A stretch of DNA of 64,000 nt. It comes from Bin55 sp965205965. GTDB lineage: Bacteria; Pseudomonadota; Gammaproteobacteria; Pseudomonadales; Azotimanducaceae. Within the stretch, counting starts at the first letter, position 1. Each line of letters begins with the position of its first letter. The translations under genes and the position numbers were made by a program. Shown one piece after another: positions 47,248 to 57,152 of this stretch. The notes beneath the pieces are model-generated. The model searched no databases. It saw only the letters and a list, made by a program, of their open reading frames with translations, and had not been told where the DNA came from. The stretch spans positions 1,240,001-1,304,000 of the forward strand of contig CBDBHT010000008.1 in assembly GCA_965205965.1 (NCBI GenBank), in the 5' to 3' direction.

Positions 47248-47269
47248 GTATTCAGAATAGTGTCTTTAT

Positions 47270-47456
47270 CCAGAGATTTCCAGCGAGTTGTGAACTGCCG
47301 GTTTTGACGGGGTCTACGGGATTTTCGATGGGGGAGGGCTACGCGGGTTGTCCAGGGCCAAGTCCCACAGTGCGGTGAGTTCGATGTCGGTGGACATCAT
47401 CTCGACGGGCAGTTCCAGAGTGTCACGTCCCAGGCGGATGAGTGCGGCCAGTTACT
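47270..47456 (-). pseudogene. End and C-terminal scrap of an IS4 (IS50-like) element
   Basis: It starts with CCAGAGATTTCCAGCGAG, a MITE-2-type terminus. The minus strand encodes LIRLGRDTLELPVEMMSTDI and ELTALWDLALDNP, matching the C-terminal end of Tn5/IS50-like IS4 transposases. The rest of this gene continues at 50675 beyond element N2. The 9-bp CCAGTTACT at 47448-47456 is repeated at 50675-50683. Confidence 0.6.
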
Positions 47457-49122
47457 CAGAAATTCCCCGTGAACAGAATTTGGGTCTTTGCTCAGGGTGC
47501 TCGGACGACCGCGGTGCTGCGAAGCGGGTCTTGCCCCTCTGAATTGGGCCTTTTCAGTCTCTCGTGAAGGAACATTACATCCCGTGCGGTCCACGCGGAC
47601 GCGGGTCTCCCGCCGTTCGAGCGGTGTCCCTCAGCCGTCCGTTCGGATGTCATTGCCTGGCAGGCGGTCCCAGTGCGGGTTCAGGAAGTATCGAAAGCGG
47701 GTATAACGAAATGCGACGGCTGCTTGGTGAACAGATAGAATTCGCGCCAGCCGGGGAACGGCATGAGGGTCAGGTGCGAGCGCAACCGTTCCCACAGCGC
47801 GTACCGGGGTCCGGCCTTCGCTAGTGCGGCTTGGAACAGCGGGCAACACAATTCCTGCAACTGATCGATCAGGAACGCCAGCAGTATCAGTAGCATCAGC
47901 ACGGTGGCCAGATGCTGGTGCCCGTGTCCGAAGTTGTGCTCCAACTCGTAGCCCTGGTTCTTCAGCGTGTTAAAGGTCTCGTTCTCGATCTTCCAGCGAC
48001 TGCGTGCACAGGCGTGCTCCTCGGCCGCGGTGGCTCGGGTCAGCGGCAGGTCGTCCGTGACCCATGTCCGCGTCCGCCCCGCGGTGCGACCCTTGGGCGG
48101 GCCGTCTCCCGCACTTGCAAAACCGTCACGCGTACCGTGTCCCGGTGGGTGTGGTTGAGCGGCACGTCCGATACTAGCCGCAGCTGCCGATCGCATGCTT
48201 GACCCGCCTCGCTATCGTCCGCGAACCACTCGCCCGCGGCACCCGCACCGATCCCGTCGAACAGGTACGCATGCGAGCCCGGCTGGACCACGATCAGATA
48301 GCGCATATTCAACTCCCGGCACTGCTGCAGATACGGCCCGGTCGCCGCCAGCGCATCCTGCAACACCACCATCTTCAGGTGCGGATACGCACGCCGTACC
48401 GCCGGCAATAGGCGGCTCGCCGCCCGCTGTTCGCAGTCGTTCTTGGTCACCCCATCGGATTTCAGAATCGGTTCCGGTGCCAGCGGCACGACGACCGACT
48501 GCGACGGATACACCAACACCGCCGCTAACAGCTGGTGGTAGTACGTCATGCGACCATCGCGGTGCCGCTTCACGCAACAGGTCTCGCAATGCACCCGCTC
48601 CGAGGCAAACTGCCCGGTGCCGTCCACGGCCAGCAGATAATGCCCGCCCAACGCCTGGAAACCCATCAGGGCCTTGTGCCGACGCGCCACTTCGAAGACC
48701 CGACCGAACACCCGCTGCAACGCCAACGGCGAAACCCGGTCCAGCCGCCGACGCAGACTGCTGTCCGACGGAACCGTCGCCACCCCATACAAACGTGCCA
48801 GATTATGCTGCAACACCGGATCCGCCGCTGCCCCGCGCGCGGTGCTGCTCATCGAACTGCAGCATCGACGGATACTTAAACGCAAACAGCACCAGACCGC
48901 ACATCAGGTTGTCCGTCAGCGTGTGACGGCAGCTCCGACCCGGCTCCTTGATCCGCTCAAAATGGTTGTGTATAAATTTGTCTGCAAAAACGAAAAACGG
49001 ACTGTAACGACAGACGAATGGTTAGAATCTGATGTTTCATCGGGAATGTGGAGATGCCTGGACGCAATCCCGCATCCAGGCGCAAATCATTCATGACACA
49101 ATTTATTGAAAAGGAGCAAGAA

Positions 49123-50345
49123 ATGATTCGGAAAGATTATACGCACAATGCCACGAAGAAGTCGGCATGCCATCATCTGGCGGACGATGAGGAGTTTGTG
49201 AGGCGGCTGGTGCAGGAGACGCTCAACGAGGTTCTGGAGAGTGAGATGACGGAGTTTCTGGGAGCGGGCAAGAGCGAGCGGACGCAGACGCGTCAGGGCT
49301 ACCGTTCCGGATACTACCGGCGCGATCTGACGATGAAGGTGGGCGAGATCGAACTGAGAGTTCCGCAGGAACGCATCGGCCAGTTCAGCACGCGGGTGTT
49401 CGAGCACTATCAGCGTTCGGAGAAGGCCCTGGTGGCGGTGCTGTCGGAGATGTATGTGCAGGGGGTCTCGACGCGTCGGGTGAGCCGACTGGCGGAGGGT
49501 CTGTGCGGTCACGAGTTTTCGCCGGCGACGATCTCGGCCATGGTGTCGAAGCTGGACACGTCCCTGAAGGCGTTTGCGGAACGTCGGCTGGAGGAGGCGT
49601 ATCCGTATGTGTTGCTGGATGCCCGGTATGAGAAGGTGCGTGAGGAGGGCTCGGTGCGTTCCCGGGCAGTGCAGATTGCCATCGGGATTGACGGCGAGGG
49701 TCGGCGTCAGGTGCTGGCGGTGGAAGTGGCGAACCGGGAAAGCGAGGGGTCGTGGACGGAATTCCTCTCGCATCTGAAGGAACGTGGCCTGCGGGGAGTC
49801 GAGTATGTGGTCTCGGACCGTCATGAGGGATTGAAGCATGCGATCTCGAAAGTGTTGCCGACCGCGTTGTGGCAACGGTGCTGCGTCCATTTTCTGCGCA
49901 ATGCCAGGGACAAACTGTCCCGGAGTGCTGATCCCGCGTGTCTGGAGGGTTTGAAACGGTTGTGGGGCTGTGAGCACGTCGGGGAGGCTCGTGAGGCACT
50001 GGGTGCCTGGGTAGCCCGTTGGGGCGATGAGAAAGGGTTTGGCAGGCTCGTGGAATGGGTCGAGGATCATGTCGAGGAGACGCTGACGGTGTATCGGCTG
50101 CCCAGGGAACATCGCCTGCGGATGAAGTCCACGAACATGCTGGAGCGGTACAACGAGGAGCTCCGTCGGCGCACACGCGTGTCGTCCGGATCTTCCCGAA
50201 CGCGGAGTCCTGTCTGCGTCTGATCTTGGCACTTGCGGCGGAGACCCATGAGCGGTGGCTGACGGGGCAGCGTTATCTATATGGCCGGATCGGCGTGGTT
50301 CGCGCATCCGAACCGGAATCCGAGACATGGCAGGAGGCGGCATGA
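49123..50345 (+). pseudogene. IS256-family transposase, copy 2, late frameshift
   Basis: The start ATG at 49123 follows AAAGGAG. The frame runs through all catalytic blocks (LLDARYEKV, VVSDRHEGL, STNMLERYNEELRRR). At about 50175 two extra bases, compared with copies 1 and 3, replace the last 55 residues (VRIFPNAESCLRLILALAAE) by a short unrelated tail. The active-site Glu is before the shift, so residual activity cannot be excluded, but the lost C-terminus is conserved. Confidence 0.82.
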
Positions 50346-50370
50346 AACGCCTGAAAATTTCGCGCCGAGC

Positions 50371-50398
50371 GGAGACCCGCCCATATGGGCGGGTCTCC
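50371..50398. terminator. 28-bp perfect palindrome near the IS256 right end
   Basis: GGAGACCCGCCCAT and its exact reverse complement lie just after the transposase stop, so the transcript would fold into a 14-bp hairpin without a loop (or 12 bp with a 4-base loop). Also present at 63634-63661. It could block read-through into or out of the IS. Confidence 0.6.
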
Positions 50399-50674
50399 GC
50401 TCCCACTGGAAATTGCAGAAAATTCTTGACACAACTCTCAAATTTCGCGCGCACCACGGCCAACAGCCCCGGCGCACTCAGGTGCTTGCGCATCTTGCGC
50501 AAGTCGCTCGCTCTCGCTTCCATGCCTGCACTCCATCATGCCCATGACCATATGGTAGCACCATCCGTACTGCATCAAATACCGAAATCAACCTGAAAGT
50601 CCGCGAAAACTACCGCATTCCAAGTCCCCAAACCCCTGCTATAACAGGGTCTTTTCATTCACGGGGAATTGCTG

Positions 50675-50939
50675 CCAGTTACTAGGCAGATCACCGCGCG
50701 TAGGGTCATGGCGCGCTGCAGGACTTCGACCCGGCACCCCCAGGTCTTGAATAGCAGCCAGGACGCCAGCGCAAGCGATACCACTCCAGTAGCAGCCACT
50801 CCACGGACGAGACGTCGGCTGTGCTGTACACGCCCCAGCAGGTCGACCCGAGATCGGTGCTACCGGAACAGAATGCAAAATAAGAAGTTAGGCGGCACTT
50901 ATGTGTAATCAGGCAGACCCCACCGCCCCCGGGCTGGGG
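50675..50939 (-). pseudogene. IS4 (IS50-like) transposase scrap, upstream piece
   Basis: The minus strand includes SVEWLLLEWYRLRWR (the Y-(2)-R-(3)-E-like region of IS4 enzymes) and, in another frame, TWGCRVEVLQRAMTLRAVI, which directly precedes the piece at 47340-47456 when element N2 is removed. Frame breaks are present. Confidence 0.6.
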
Positions 50940-53495
50940 CAATGGCATTCGTTTAGTGAATTTTACCATTCGGTTAAGGATTCGGTCTTGGGCCTTGGTT
51001 ATCTGCTGATTTTTTATTCCGTTAGCGAGTTGCCGATGCCGGTGCTCCTCTTCCTCGCTGCCACTTTCCGACCGTTTTTCGGGATCGCCGCTCATAGGAC
51101 CTGCCCGGACGGAGCCGTTGCCGACACTGGACGATCTCGCCGACAATACGAGCCACGGTTTCCCGGAGGGCGGATGCCTGCTGCAGTAGCAGGCTCTCGA
51201 TGTTGGCCGCCACCGCCGCAAGTCCGTGCTTGAAATTCGTCTGCATCAGCGGCTTGCCGTCGTTCGGCAGCCCCCCGTTCACATGATCCTCGCGATGGTT
51301 GGCGAACAGCCGGGTCATGGCAATCAGGGTGAAGCATGCATACAGTTCCTGTTTCACGCCGCGCTCGCTTTGCCCATGAAAGTCCTCAACCTCCATCAGC
51401 CGTTTGGATACCTTGTACAGTTCCTCGATGCCCCATCTCGCGTGATACAGGTCCGGCAGCTGCTCGATGGAATACTGGTCCCGGTCCAGCAGGGTCGTGC
51501 CCAGGATGAAGACGGTATCGCCCACGGCATATTTCACCAGCCGCAAGCGGTGCGGGCCGCAGGCGGCTCCGGGGTTCCTTCGGCGTAGTCGGGTCAGCGT
51601 GCGTTGGCGGGGAACGACCTCGATGACCGTATCCCGGCGGCCGCCGTGGATGAAGCGGTCGACATCGATACCGGTTTTCCGTTTCATCCGGAACACCGCG
51701 TGCAGTCCCCGGATCGCATGCGCGTGCAGCATCTCATAGGAATAGTAGCCCCCGGTCATAGACCACCATATCGTTCGCCGACAGCACGTTCAGGTGGGCC
51801 AGTGCCGCCGCGCGCTCGTTTCCATGCGCATGCAGGTCGAAGTCGACCGGTAGTCGGGCCTGCAGCCGATACAGGCAACTCACCAGACCCTACGGATAAT
51901 GGGCACCGTCTACCGGCGTCCGCCAGCCTTCATGCACCAGTCCGCGAGGCAGGTTCAGAGATCTTCCATCGACCGCAAACACCCGATGCCCCTGCCACCG
52001 CCGGTGTCCGTGTCGGGCCGGACTTTCCGTGCGTGCCGGGGTCGTGCCTCGGCGTCGAAGACCACCTTGAGGATTGCCTGGTGCAAGGTCTTGAACAGCT
52101 TCTCGTCCAAGCCTGGCCTGGGCACTGCAGATGGAGGACGGCGACACCGGAGCCGGCTGTGGCAGTTCGATCCCCATCGTCCGGCACTGCCCCCACAGTT
52201 CGGCCAGCGTGGTCACATATCCTGGACGTCTCTTCGAGAACACCAACCGGAAAACGAACAGCACGACCACCAGCGTGTTCAGCCCGCGCCGCCGCCGCTG
52301 CCAGAGCCGGTCGTGCCGGTTGGCGACACCCACGAGCGTCTCGACGATGCCGCTCCAGAGCCGGACAAAAGCATCCTCCGGAGCCAAGACCGCCACCGGC
52401 GGCCTGCGGGAACGGCGTCCGGATCGACGGGAGCCGGTCAGCAGCACCTGCTTCCAGTCTTTCATTAGCGGATACAGGTAAACGTCCTTCGGAGTCCTGC
52501 CTGCCTCCGACACACTCGCCTTGCGTCCCTTCGTCCGGCCCATGCACTGCCAGTTGGCCGCACGGTAGCAGGTCCCCAGGTACTTCGCCGGATCCACAAA
52601 GATCTCCACCAGTACCGGCTCCAGGCCGTGCCGCTCCTTCCAGTCCCCGGGCAGCCGCCGAACCGCCATCGACAGGGCCTTCGAGGCCAGATACGGAACC
52701 CGAACCCAAGGGAAGATCAGGAACCAGGAGTTGTTCACCACCCCCTGCAGACGCTTCGCCCGATCCCGATCCCGCCAGCCAATCCAGGCGTCACAACAGG
52801 GAAGCCGGGGCGTGCCCGCCTCAAACAGCAGACAGCCCAGCTTGCGACCTCGACGATCCCGCAGCCAGTAGCGCAGGAAACAGCCGAACGGATACCGGTA
52901 ACCCAGCTCATGATGCCGGTCCATCCGTTCCTTCCATTCCTCAACGACCTCTCCCTCCGCCACAATCTCCAGTTCCAGTGGCATCAGCTCCTGCAACCCG
53001 CACTCTATGGCGGAACCCGGATCCGAGCGGCTCGTATGCCGCGGTCTCCGACCCCCGGTTCCCGTTCTCGATCCCGGTCGCTTCGGCCCGGCAGCGACAC
53101 GATACCGCAGGACTCCAGCTGCTCCAGCATCCGCAGACAGGACCCCAGTCGATCCCGACCCTTCGGTGTGAACCAGCCCAGATGACTGCACAGGGTGGCA
53201 GCCAGCTCATGGCGGCTCAGTGCCGGAAACAGCTCCACCGTCTTCTGGATGTCCGCAATCCGACGGCGGGTCAGCCGCGTGCCACAAAAGATGGTCGACT
53301 TCAGGTTCTCGATTCGGGAATCCATCACGTTGGCACCAGAGATAATCTAACTAAGCGTAGATTGCCATAACTCATGCTGAAACGCAAGTGTTTTTTTGAA
53401 GAACCCCAAAAGAACCGAATATGTTTCCGTATATCAACCGGTTACACGACATCCTCAAAGACCAGGATCCCTTTCCGCTAATCCGAATGCCATTG
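50940..53495 (-). mobile_element. DruA-IS4 element, copy A3
   Basis: Both termini are present: CAATGGCATTCGTTTAGTG at 50940 and CCGAATGCCATTG ending at 53495. No matching target duplication is seen (flanks CGGGCTGGGG and GGTGGCCACC), so one side has probably been rearranged. The size of 2556 bp exceeds copy A2 because A2 has an internal deletion. Confidence 0.82.
51022..53328 (-). pseudogene. Fused DruA-like (DUF4338) and IS4-type transposase, copy A3, broken
   Basis: Three frame segments make one fusion protein. Segment one (53328-53005) starts MMDSRIENLKS and contains SRHELAATLCSHLGWFTPKG. After a one-base loss, segment two (to 51890) holds the DruA-like core HHELGYRYPFGCFLRYWL, FLIFPWVRVPYLASKAL and FVDPAKYLGTCYRAANWQ. 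The linker and the start of the DDE domain (VFAVDGRSLNLPRG) follow, ending at TAG. Segment three (51759-51022) carries GGYYSYEMLHAHAIRGLHAV and YHARWGIEELYKVSKRLMEV. The TAG and the extra G at VVYDRG are shared with copy A1. Confidence 0.8.
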
Positions 53496-53745
53496 GGTGG
53501 CCACCAGACCGCTAGCATTTCCGCACCTGCGCGAACCTGCCCTGCCAGAACATACCCGCACGGATACCTGCCGTCGCGCCCGGCGCGCGCGCACACCGAA
53601 GACCCTGCGAACTCCTCCCCCATGCTCTCCTGCGCCGCCCAATCCTCGCAAAAATCCTCGATCCCGGACGAAAACCACCTCCAACCACGCCCCGAACCGA
53701 CTTCCATCGCACGGACACTCGCTCACCGGAAATTTCTGGGCCCGT
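53496..53745 (-). pseudogene. Unassigned IS scrap with a MITE-2-like end
   Basis: GC-rich segment that ends with CTCACCGGAAATTTCTGG, similar to the right terminus of MITE-2. On the minus strand some frames vaguely resemble the start of an IS4-type gene. With the scraps at 47270-47456 and 50675-50939 it may be the other end of a single IS4-type element gutted by N2 and A3. Weak evidence. Confidence 0.4.
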
Positions 53746-53779
53746 AGTGCTTTAGAGCGATCAGTTCAATTTGTCGAAT

Positions 53780-54604
53780 TTAACCTTTAGAGATTTCCAA
53801 TTCCGTTACCGCAAACTTCATCGAAACAGCATAATTACCGGGATCAATCTCCTCGTTATCTTCCAATCCCATGAAAGGTCGAAGCCACGCAGTGAGCAGG
53901 TAAAGCGGTACAGTATCGACCAACGCTACAATGACTTTATAGATGTAACCTGACGTGATAAGCACCATGAGTTGTGGCCACAGTGCTTTTGCCTCGTCAA
54001 TCGGAAGAACATCAGCTAGGAAATAGGTCATGAGAACCACTGCAGTGGTGTCGACTAATTGGCTTACCAGTGTCGATCCATTGTTGCGAAGCCAGAGGTG
54101 TCTACCCTTAGTCAACCATTTCCAAAAATGAAAAAGTCGAACGTCACAGTACTGGGCCGCGAGATAGGCAATCATCGAAGCGTATATAGCACCGTAAGCT
54201 AGCGTTCGGACCTCGAAAAAGATGGGAGTGGACCCATCGGCATCGACAGGTTGACCCGTAAACGGGTCAATTGATTCAAATCCCGGCAACACTCCACCCA
54301 ACCAAAGGATGAACACAACCCAAGCATTAAGTAATAATCCAACCCAAACCACATCCGTAGCCCGCCTACGACCGTAAAGTTCACTAATTAAGTCAGTACA
54401 TAAAAATGTAATGGGATACGGTAGTACGCCGACGGCTAAAGTCATCGGTATGGCCACTCCAAATACTTCGAACGAAAGGTCAAGAAATCGACTGATGCCC
54501 AAAATATTGAGCATTGTCAGAGTACCGAGGAAAATTCCGCTTAAAATTAAGAAAACGCGCTGACGACGTAAAGCGTGCAGCGGAGATGCCGTACTAGTAG
54601 CCAT
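53780..54604 (-). CDS. VUT-family membrane protein (YhhQ/queuosine-precursor transporter type)
   Basis: Integral membrane protein of 274 residues and about six helices. The family region YPITFLCTDLISELYGRRRA is conserved. Well-studied members (YhhQ) import queuosine precursors (preQ0/preQ1). Others lack a known substrate. It follows the PTPS-SDR pair by 41 bp, so a pterin-like or deazaguanine substrate is plausible. No queuosine enzyme besides the QueD-like homologue is nearby. Confidence 0.82.
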   Translation of the reverse strand: MATSTASPLHALRRQRVFLILSGIFLGTLTMLNILGISRFLDLSFEVFGVAIPMTLAVGVLPYPITFLCTDLISELYGRRRATDVVWVGLLLNAWVVFILWLGGVLPGFESIDPFTGQPVDADGSTPIFFEVRTLAYGAIYASMIAYLAAQYCDVRLFHFWKWLTKGRHLWLRNNGSTLVSQLVDTTAVVLMTYFLADVLPIDEAKALWPQLMVLITSGYIYKVIVALVDTVPLYLLTAWLRPFMGLEDNEEIDPGNYAVSMKFAVTELEISKG

Positions 54605-54645
54605 TCGTTCATTCCTACGGTTAAAGACAAATTATTGAAAATACC

Positions 54646-55341
54646 TTATCGTTCAACTTGGCCTAAATTCGCGTGAATTATGCTCCCGTTGATAACGGGA
54701 TTCTGTGTAACCCAATAAACGACGTTGGCAATTTCTTCTGGCTCGATTAATCGACCGAACGCCGATATTGCACGTATCTCCGACATGGCAGATTCGGGGA
54801 CATGCGAATGTAGCATTTCCGTGTTAGTAAACCCGGGACAAACGCAAGCCGTATGTATTCCCGTACCTACGAGATCTTGGCAAAGCGCACGCATCATACC
54901 AACTTGTGCATGTTTCGAGATTACATACGAAAAGTTGGATGACACTGCCTTGTCGGACAACGTTGACCCAATAAAGACGATTGCAGAACCAGAATTCATG
55001 TAGGGTATAACGAAACCGTTAAGCGTATTTGGCCCAACGAGGTTTACCTCGAAAACTTCGCGTAGTGTTTGCGAAGGGATCGTTAGTGCAGTGTCGTTTT
55101 CATAGCGCGTCGCGTTGTGAACTAGCACAAGTGAATCTGCTTGTTCAAGACTTAATCCGAGTTCACTTTGCAAGTCATCAAGAAATCTATGATGACCTAA
55201 ATCACAAGGCATGTTGCGAACGCTTTGAATAGGACACTTACGTCGAGAAAGATTTATGACTTCGTATGATTCGCCGAGAAATTTCTCCGCGGTCGCCAGA
55301 CCAATGCCAACGCTGGACCCTGTAATGACTGCTAGTTTCAT
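54646..55341 (-). CDS. Short-chain dehydrogenase, sepiapterin-reductase-like
   Basis: The 231 residues start MKLAVITGSSVGIGLATAEKF (glycine-rich NAD(P) site). The NAG-equivalent is VHNAT and the catalytic Ser/Tyr/Lys are in IGSTLSD and FSYVISKHA. The C-terminal CPGFTNTEM is typical. The ATG overlaps the PTPS stop in an ATGA junction, so translation is coupled to the PTPS gene. This partner suggests reduction of a pterin intermediate, as sepiapterin reductase does in tetrahydrobiopterin synthesis. General SDR activity cannot be excluded. Confidence 0.72.
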   Translation of the reverse strand: MKLAVITGSSVGIGLATAEKFLGESYEVINLSRRKCPIQSVRNMPCDLGHHRFLDDLQSELGLSLEQADSLVLVHNATRYENDTALTIPSQTLREVFEVNLVGPNTLNGFVIPYMNSGSAIVFIGSTLSDKAVSSNFSYVISKHAQVGMMRALCQDLVGTGIHTACVCPGFTNTEMLHSHVPESAMSEIRAISAFGRLIEPEEIANVVYWVTQNPVINGSIIHANLGQVER

Positions 55342-55871
55342 GATGCTTGCCATTCGACGCTAGATCGCTGGCTGACCCCAGACGACACGTACAAACGGAG
55401 CGCGAGAATAGGAAGTCGCCTGAATACCTCACTCGCACACAGCTGATCAAGAAACCAGTGTCCGAGTTCTTCCACGGTAATGTTCTTCAAAGGCAGCAGC
55501 AACGCGTCGCGAGAAAGGAAGCTGATACTTTCGTTGGCGAAATGAATTCTATAGCGTGGTTCATTGTCGGATTCTTCAATCCATAGGTATGGAGATCGAG
55601 TCGGCAACAATACTTTTTCGTCAAGCTCGTTACAGCATGCCTGTAACAAGTTCTTAAGAATCGTGTAATCGAAGCAAAGTCCGTTCCTGTCAATGAGTCC
55701 TTGCACGTCTGCCGTGACCTTGAAATCGTGACCGTGAAGATTCTCGCGTTCGGATTCAGAAAAAATGGTAAAGTGCGCTGCTGAAAAATGAAGCGACTCC
55801 TTGTATATCTCAATCCGTGCTAGGCGACGATTGTCGCTGCTGGCCGGCTCACTATTAGAAGCATCAGACAT
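55338..55871 (-). CDS. 6-pyruvoyl-tetrahydropterin synthase/QueD homologue with Glu-type active site
   Basis: The 177 residues show the zinc-binding His in LHFSAAHFTIF and the motif ENLHGHDFKV with two more His ligands. The catalytic Cys of QueD and PTPS (four residues before HGH's first His) is replaced by Arg, while Glu three residues before it is kept, as in PTPS-III proteins that make 6-hydroxymethyl-dihydropterin and replace FolB in folate synthesis. The C-terminal Glu-containing NITVEELGHWFLDQL is normal. The N-terminus is longer than in QueD. First gene of a three-gene operon with the SDR and the VUT transporter. Confidence 0.8.
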   Translation of the reverse strand: MSDASNSEPASSDNRRLARIEIYKESLHFSAAHFTIFSESERENLHGHDFKVTADVQGLIDRNGLCFDYTILKNLLQACCNELDEKVLLPTRSPYLWIEESDNEPRYRIHFANESISFLSRDALLLPLKNITVEELGHWFLDQLCASEVFRRLPILALRLYVSSGVSQRSSVEWQAS

Positions 55872-56243
55872 AAGAAGCTAGTACTATGCACGTGCATGAA
55901 TTCTCAAATGAATCCATACTTAAGCGTATTACATCCGCCTATTGTCGTAAGTGCAAGACATGGGTCACACCGATTTTAAGCATCTACCAAACAAATTTCA
56001 GCACTACAATTTCAAATGATCGATCACGCAATCTTAAGGGCTCCCTGAGATAAATGCAGAACCGTGATACAAAGTAGACCGTCGTCACTACGCCAACTCC
56101 ACTATACGTCTAAGTGCACGAAAACAACAGCATGGTAATACTTTGCCATTTTATCGCAGCTGCCAGTTACTTGGGTGTATCGCTGACTTGAAGACGAGAC
56201 GAATTACTCCATCCTGGTGATCACCCAATAATTGGGTTTCGAT
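55872..56243. other. Gap without recognised gene
   Basis: About 370 bp upstream of the pterin operon with core-like base composition. It should include the promoter of that operon. No coding region, RNA or repeat was recognised. Confidence 0.4.
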
Positions 56244-57152
56244 GCTAGCCCGGATTTCTCATAACCAAGTCGAAAATGATGTTTTTCACGGGATGCGTGG
56301 GGTACGGGGCATGGAATGTCGCGTCGCGAGTTTGAAAAGGCTTCGGAGGGCGGGGATGCGTGTGTTTTCCCTGCCTTTTTGCGGGCGGGACGGCGGATCG
56401 CTGAGCATCCGGGCGCGGGGAGGTCGGCGCGCTCCGCCGCCAGCGTCATGCACCCGGTTGCACCGGGCTTTTACGTTGGTGCCAGGCTGGCCCAGATCAA
56501 GCGGAAATCCTTCCAGTACGGGAAGGCGGACCGGACCCGAACGCCAGATGGATCCGCCGCGTGGACACCGTCACGCGCACCGGGATCTGGAACATGCACT
56601 TGCGCAGCGTCGATGGACGGCTCCGGCGCAGCATGGCGGATACCGGAAGGTTCTCGAGCCGGCGCTTCATCATGCAATGAAGGGCATGGGCCAGTGCGCT
56701 CATCCGGAGCCGGAGTGCGTTGACGTTCCAGAGGCTGCTGGAGCATCGGTCCAGGAACAGATCGTTCTTCTGTTCCTTGATCCAGTTTTCGGCCTCACCC
56801 CGGTCGCAGTACATCTCTTCGTAGACCGTTGGCGCGTCGGGCTCCTGGAGCGAGGTGACGACGAAGCGACTGTTGTACCGGGCTTCGCCGACCGTCGCAC
56901 ATGGGTCTTCCGCGCCGGCCTCCGGTCCGCCGTCGGCCTTGCCGGCCGGTTCCCCGTCCGCGTTGCCGACCGGTTGTCCCGGCAGCCATTCGGCCTTGGC
57001 GATCACGCGGCGTTCGCGGCTCCAGCTGTCGCGCGTGCGATAGTCGAAGATCTGGTAGCCGCGGACCGCTCGCTGCGCATAGTCCGGATCCCGCTTCAAC
57101 CGGTCCCGAAGATCGTCCATCAACGGTTGGACCCGGTCTTTCAGCCGATCAT
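56244..57152 (-). mobile_element. IS1380-family element, copy 1, truncated by IS256 copy 3
   Basis: It begins at CTAG and CCCGGATTTCTCATAA, identical to the left end of the element at 58295, and runs for 900 bp before the IS256 left terminus at 57153. The minus strand encodes the C-terminal part of the transposase (56497-57123, DRLKRDPDYAQRAVRGYQ to MKRRLENLPV), with a frame change near 56540. The N-terminal half is missing. Confidence 0.85.

Larger units (their letters stand above)
48964..50436 (+). mobile_element. IS256-family element, copy 2, complete ends
   Basis: The left end GGTTGTGTATAAATTTGTCT and, reversed, the right end AGTTGTGTCAAGAATTTTCT are the inverted repeats. CTCAAAAT (48956-48963) and CTCAAATT (50437-50444) form an 8-bp target duplication with one mismatch, inside the N2 transposase gene. 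The length is 1473 bp, normal for IS256. This copy defines the ends used to interpret copies 1 and 3. Confidence 0.9.
47681..50523 (-). pseudogene. DDE transposase of element N2, split by IS256 and frameshifted
   Basis: The N-terminus MRKHLSAPGLLAVVRAKFE (about 50440-50493; an upstream Met exists at 50523) is cut by the IS256 copy. It resumes at 48955 with RIKEPGRSCRHTLTDNLMCG and FAFKYPSMLQFDEQ. A frame break near 48850 precedes DSSLRRRLDRVSPLALQRV, GGHYLLAVDGTGQFAS (probable first catalytic Asp) and PLAPEPILKSDGVTKNDCEQ. A second break near 48100 precedes SRWKIENETFNTLKNQGYE. Clearly homologous to the N1 transposase but well diverged. Confidence 0.78.
47457..50674 (-). mobile_element. IS element N2 with perfect 9-bp duplication, itself carrying an IS256
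   Basis: The ends CAGAAATTCCCCGTGAA and, reversed, CAGCAATTCCCCGTGAA are inverted repeats. The flanks CCAGTTACT at 47448-47456 and 50675-50683 are identical. Without the IS256 insertion and its 8-bp duplication the element would be about 1737 bp, close to N1 (1706 bp). It lies in an older IS4-type transposase gene. Confidence 0.88.

Noticed and set aside
50371..50398. 28-bp palindrome as a recombination or attachment site
   Set aside because: It recurs at the same place in each IS256 copy just after the transposase stop, so it belongs to the IS and fits a transcription stop better.
51604..53370. 588-codon plus-strand frame opposite copy A3
   Set aside because: Pro/Arg-rich antisense shadow of the DruA-IS4 gene. 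No recognised domain.
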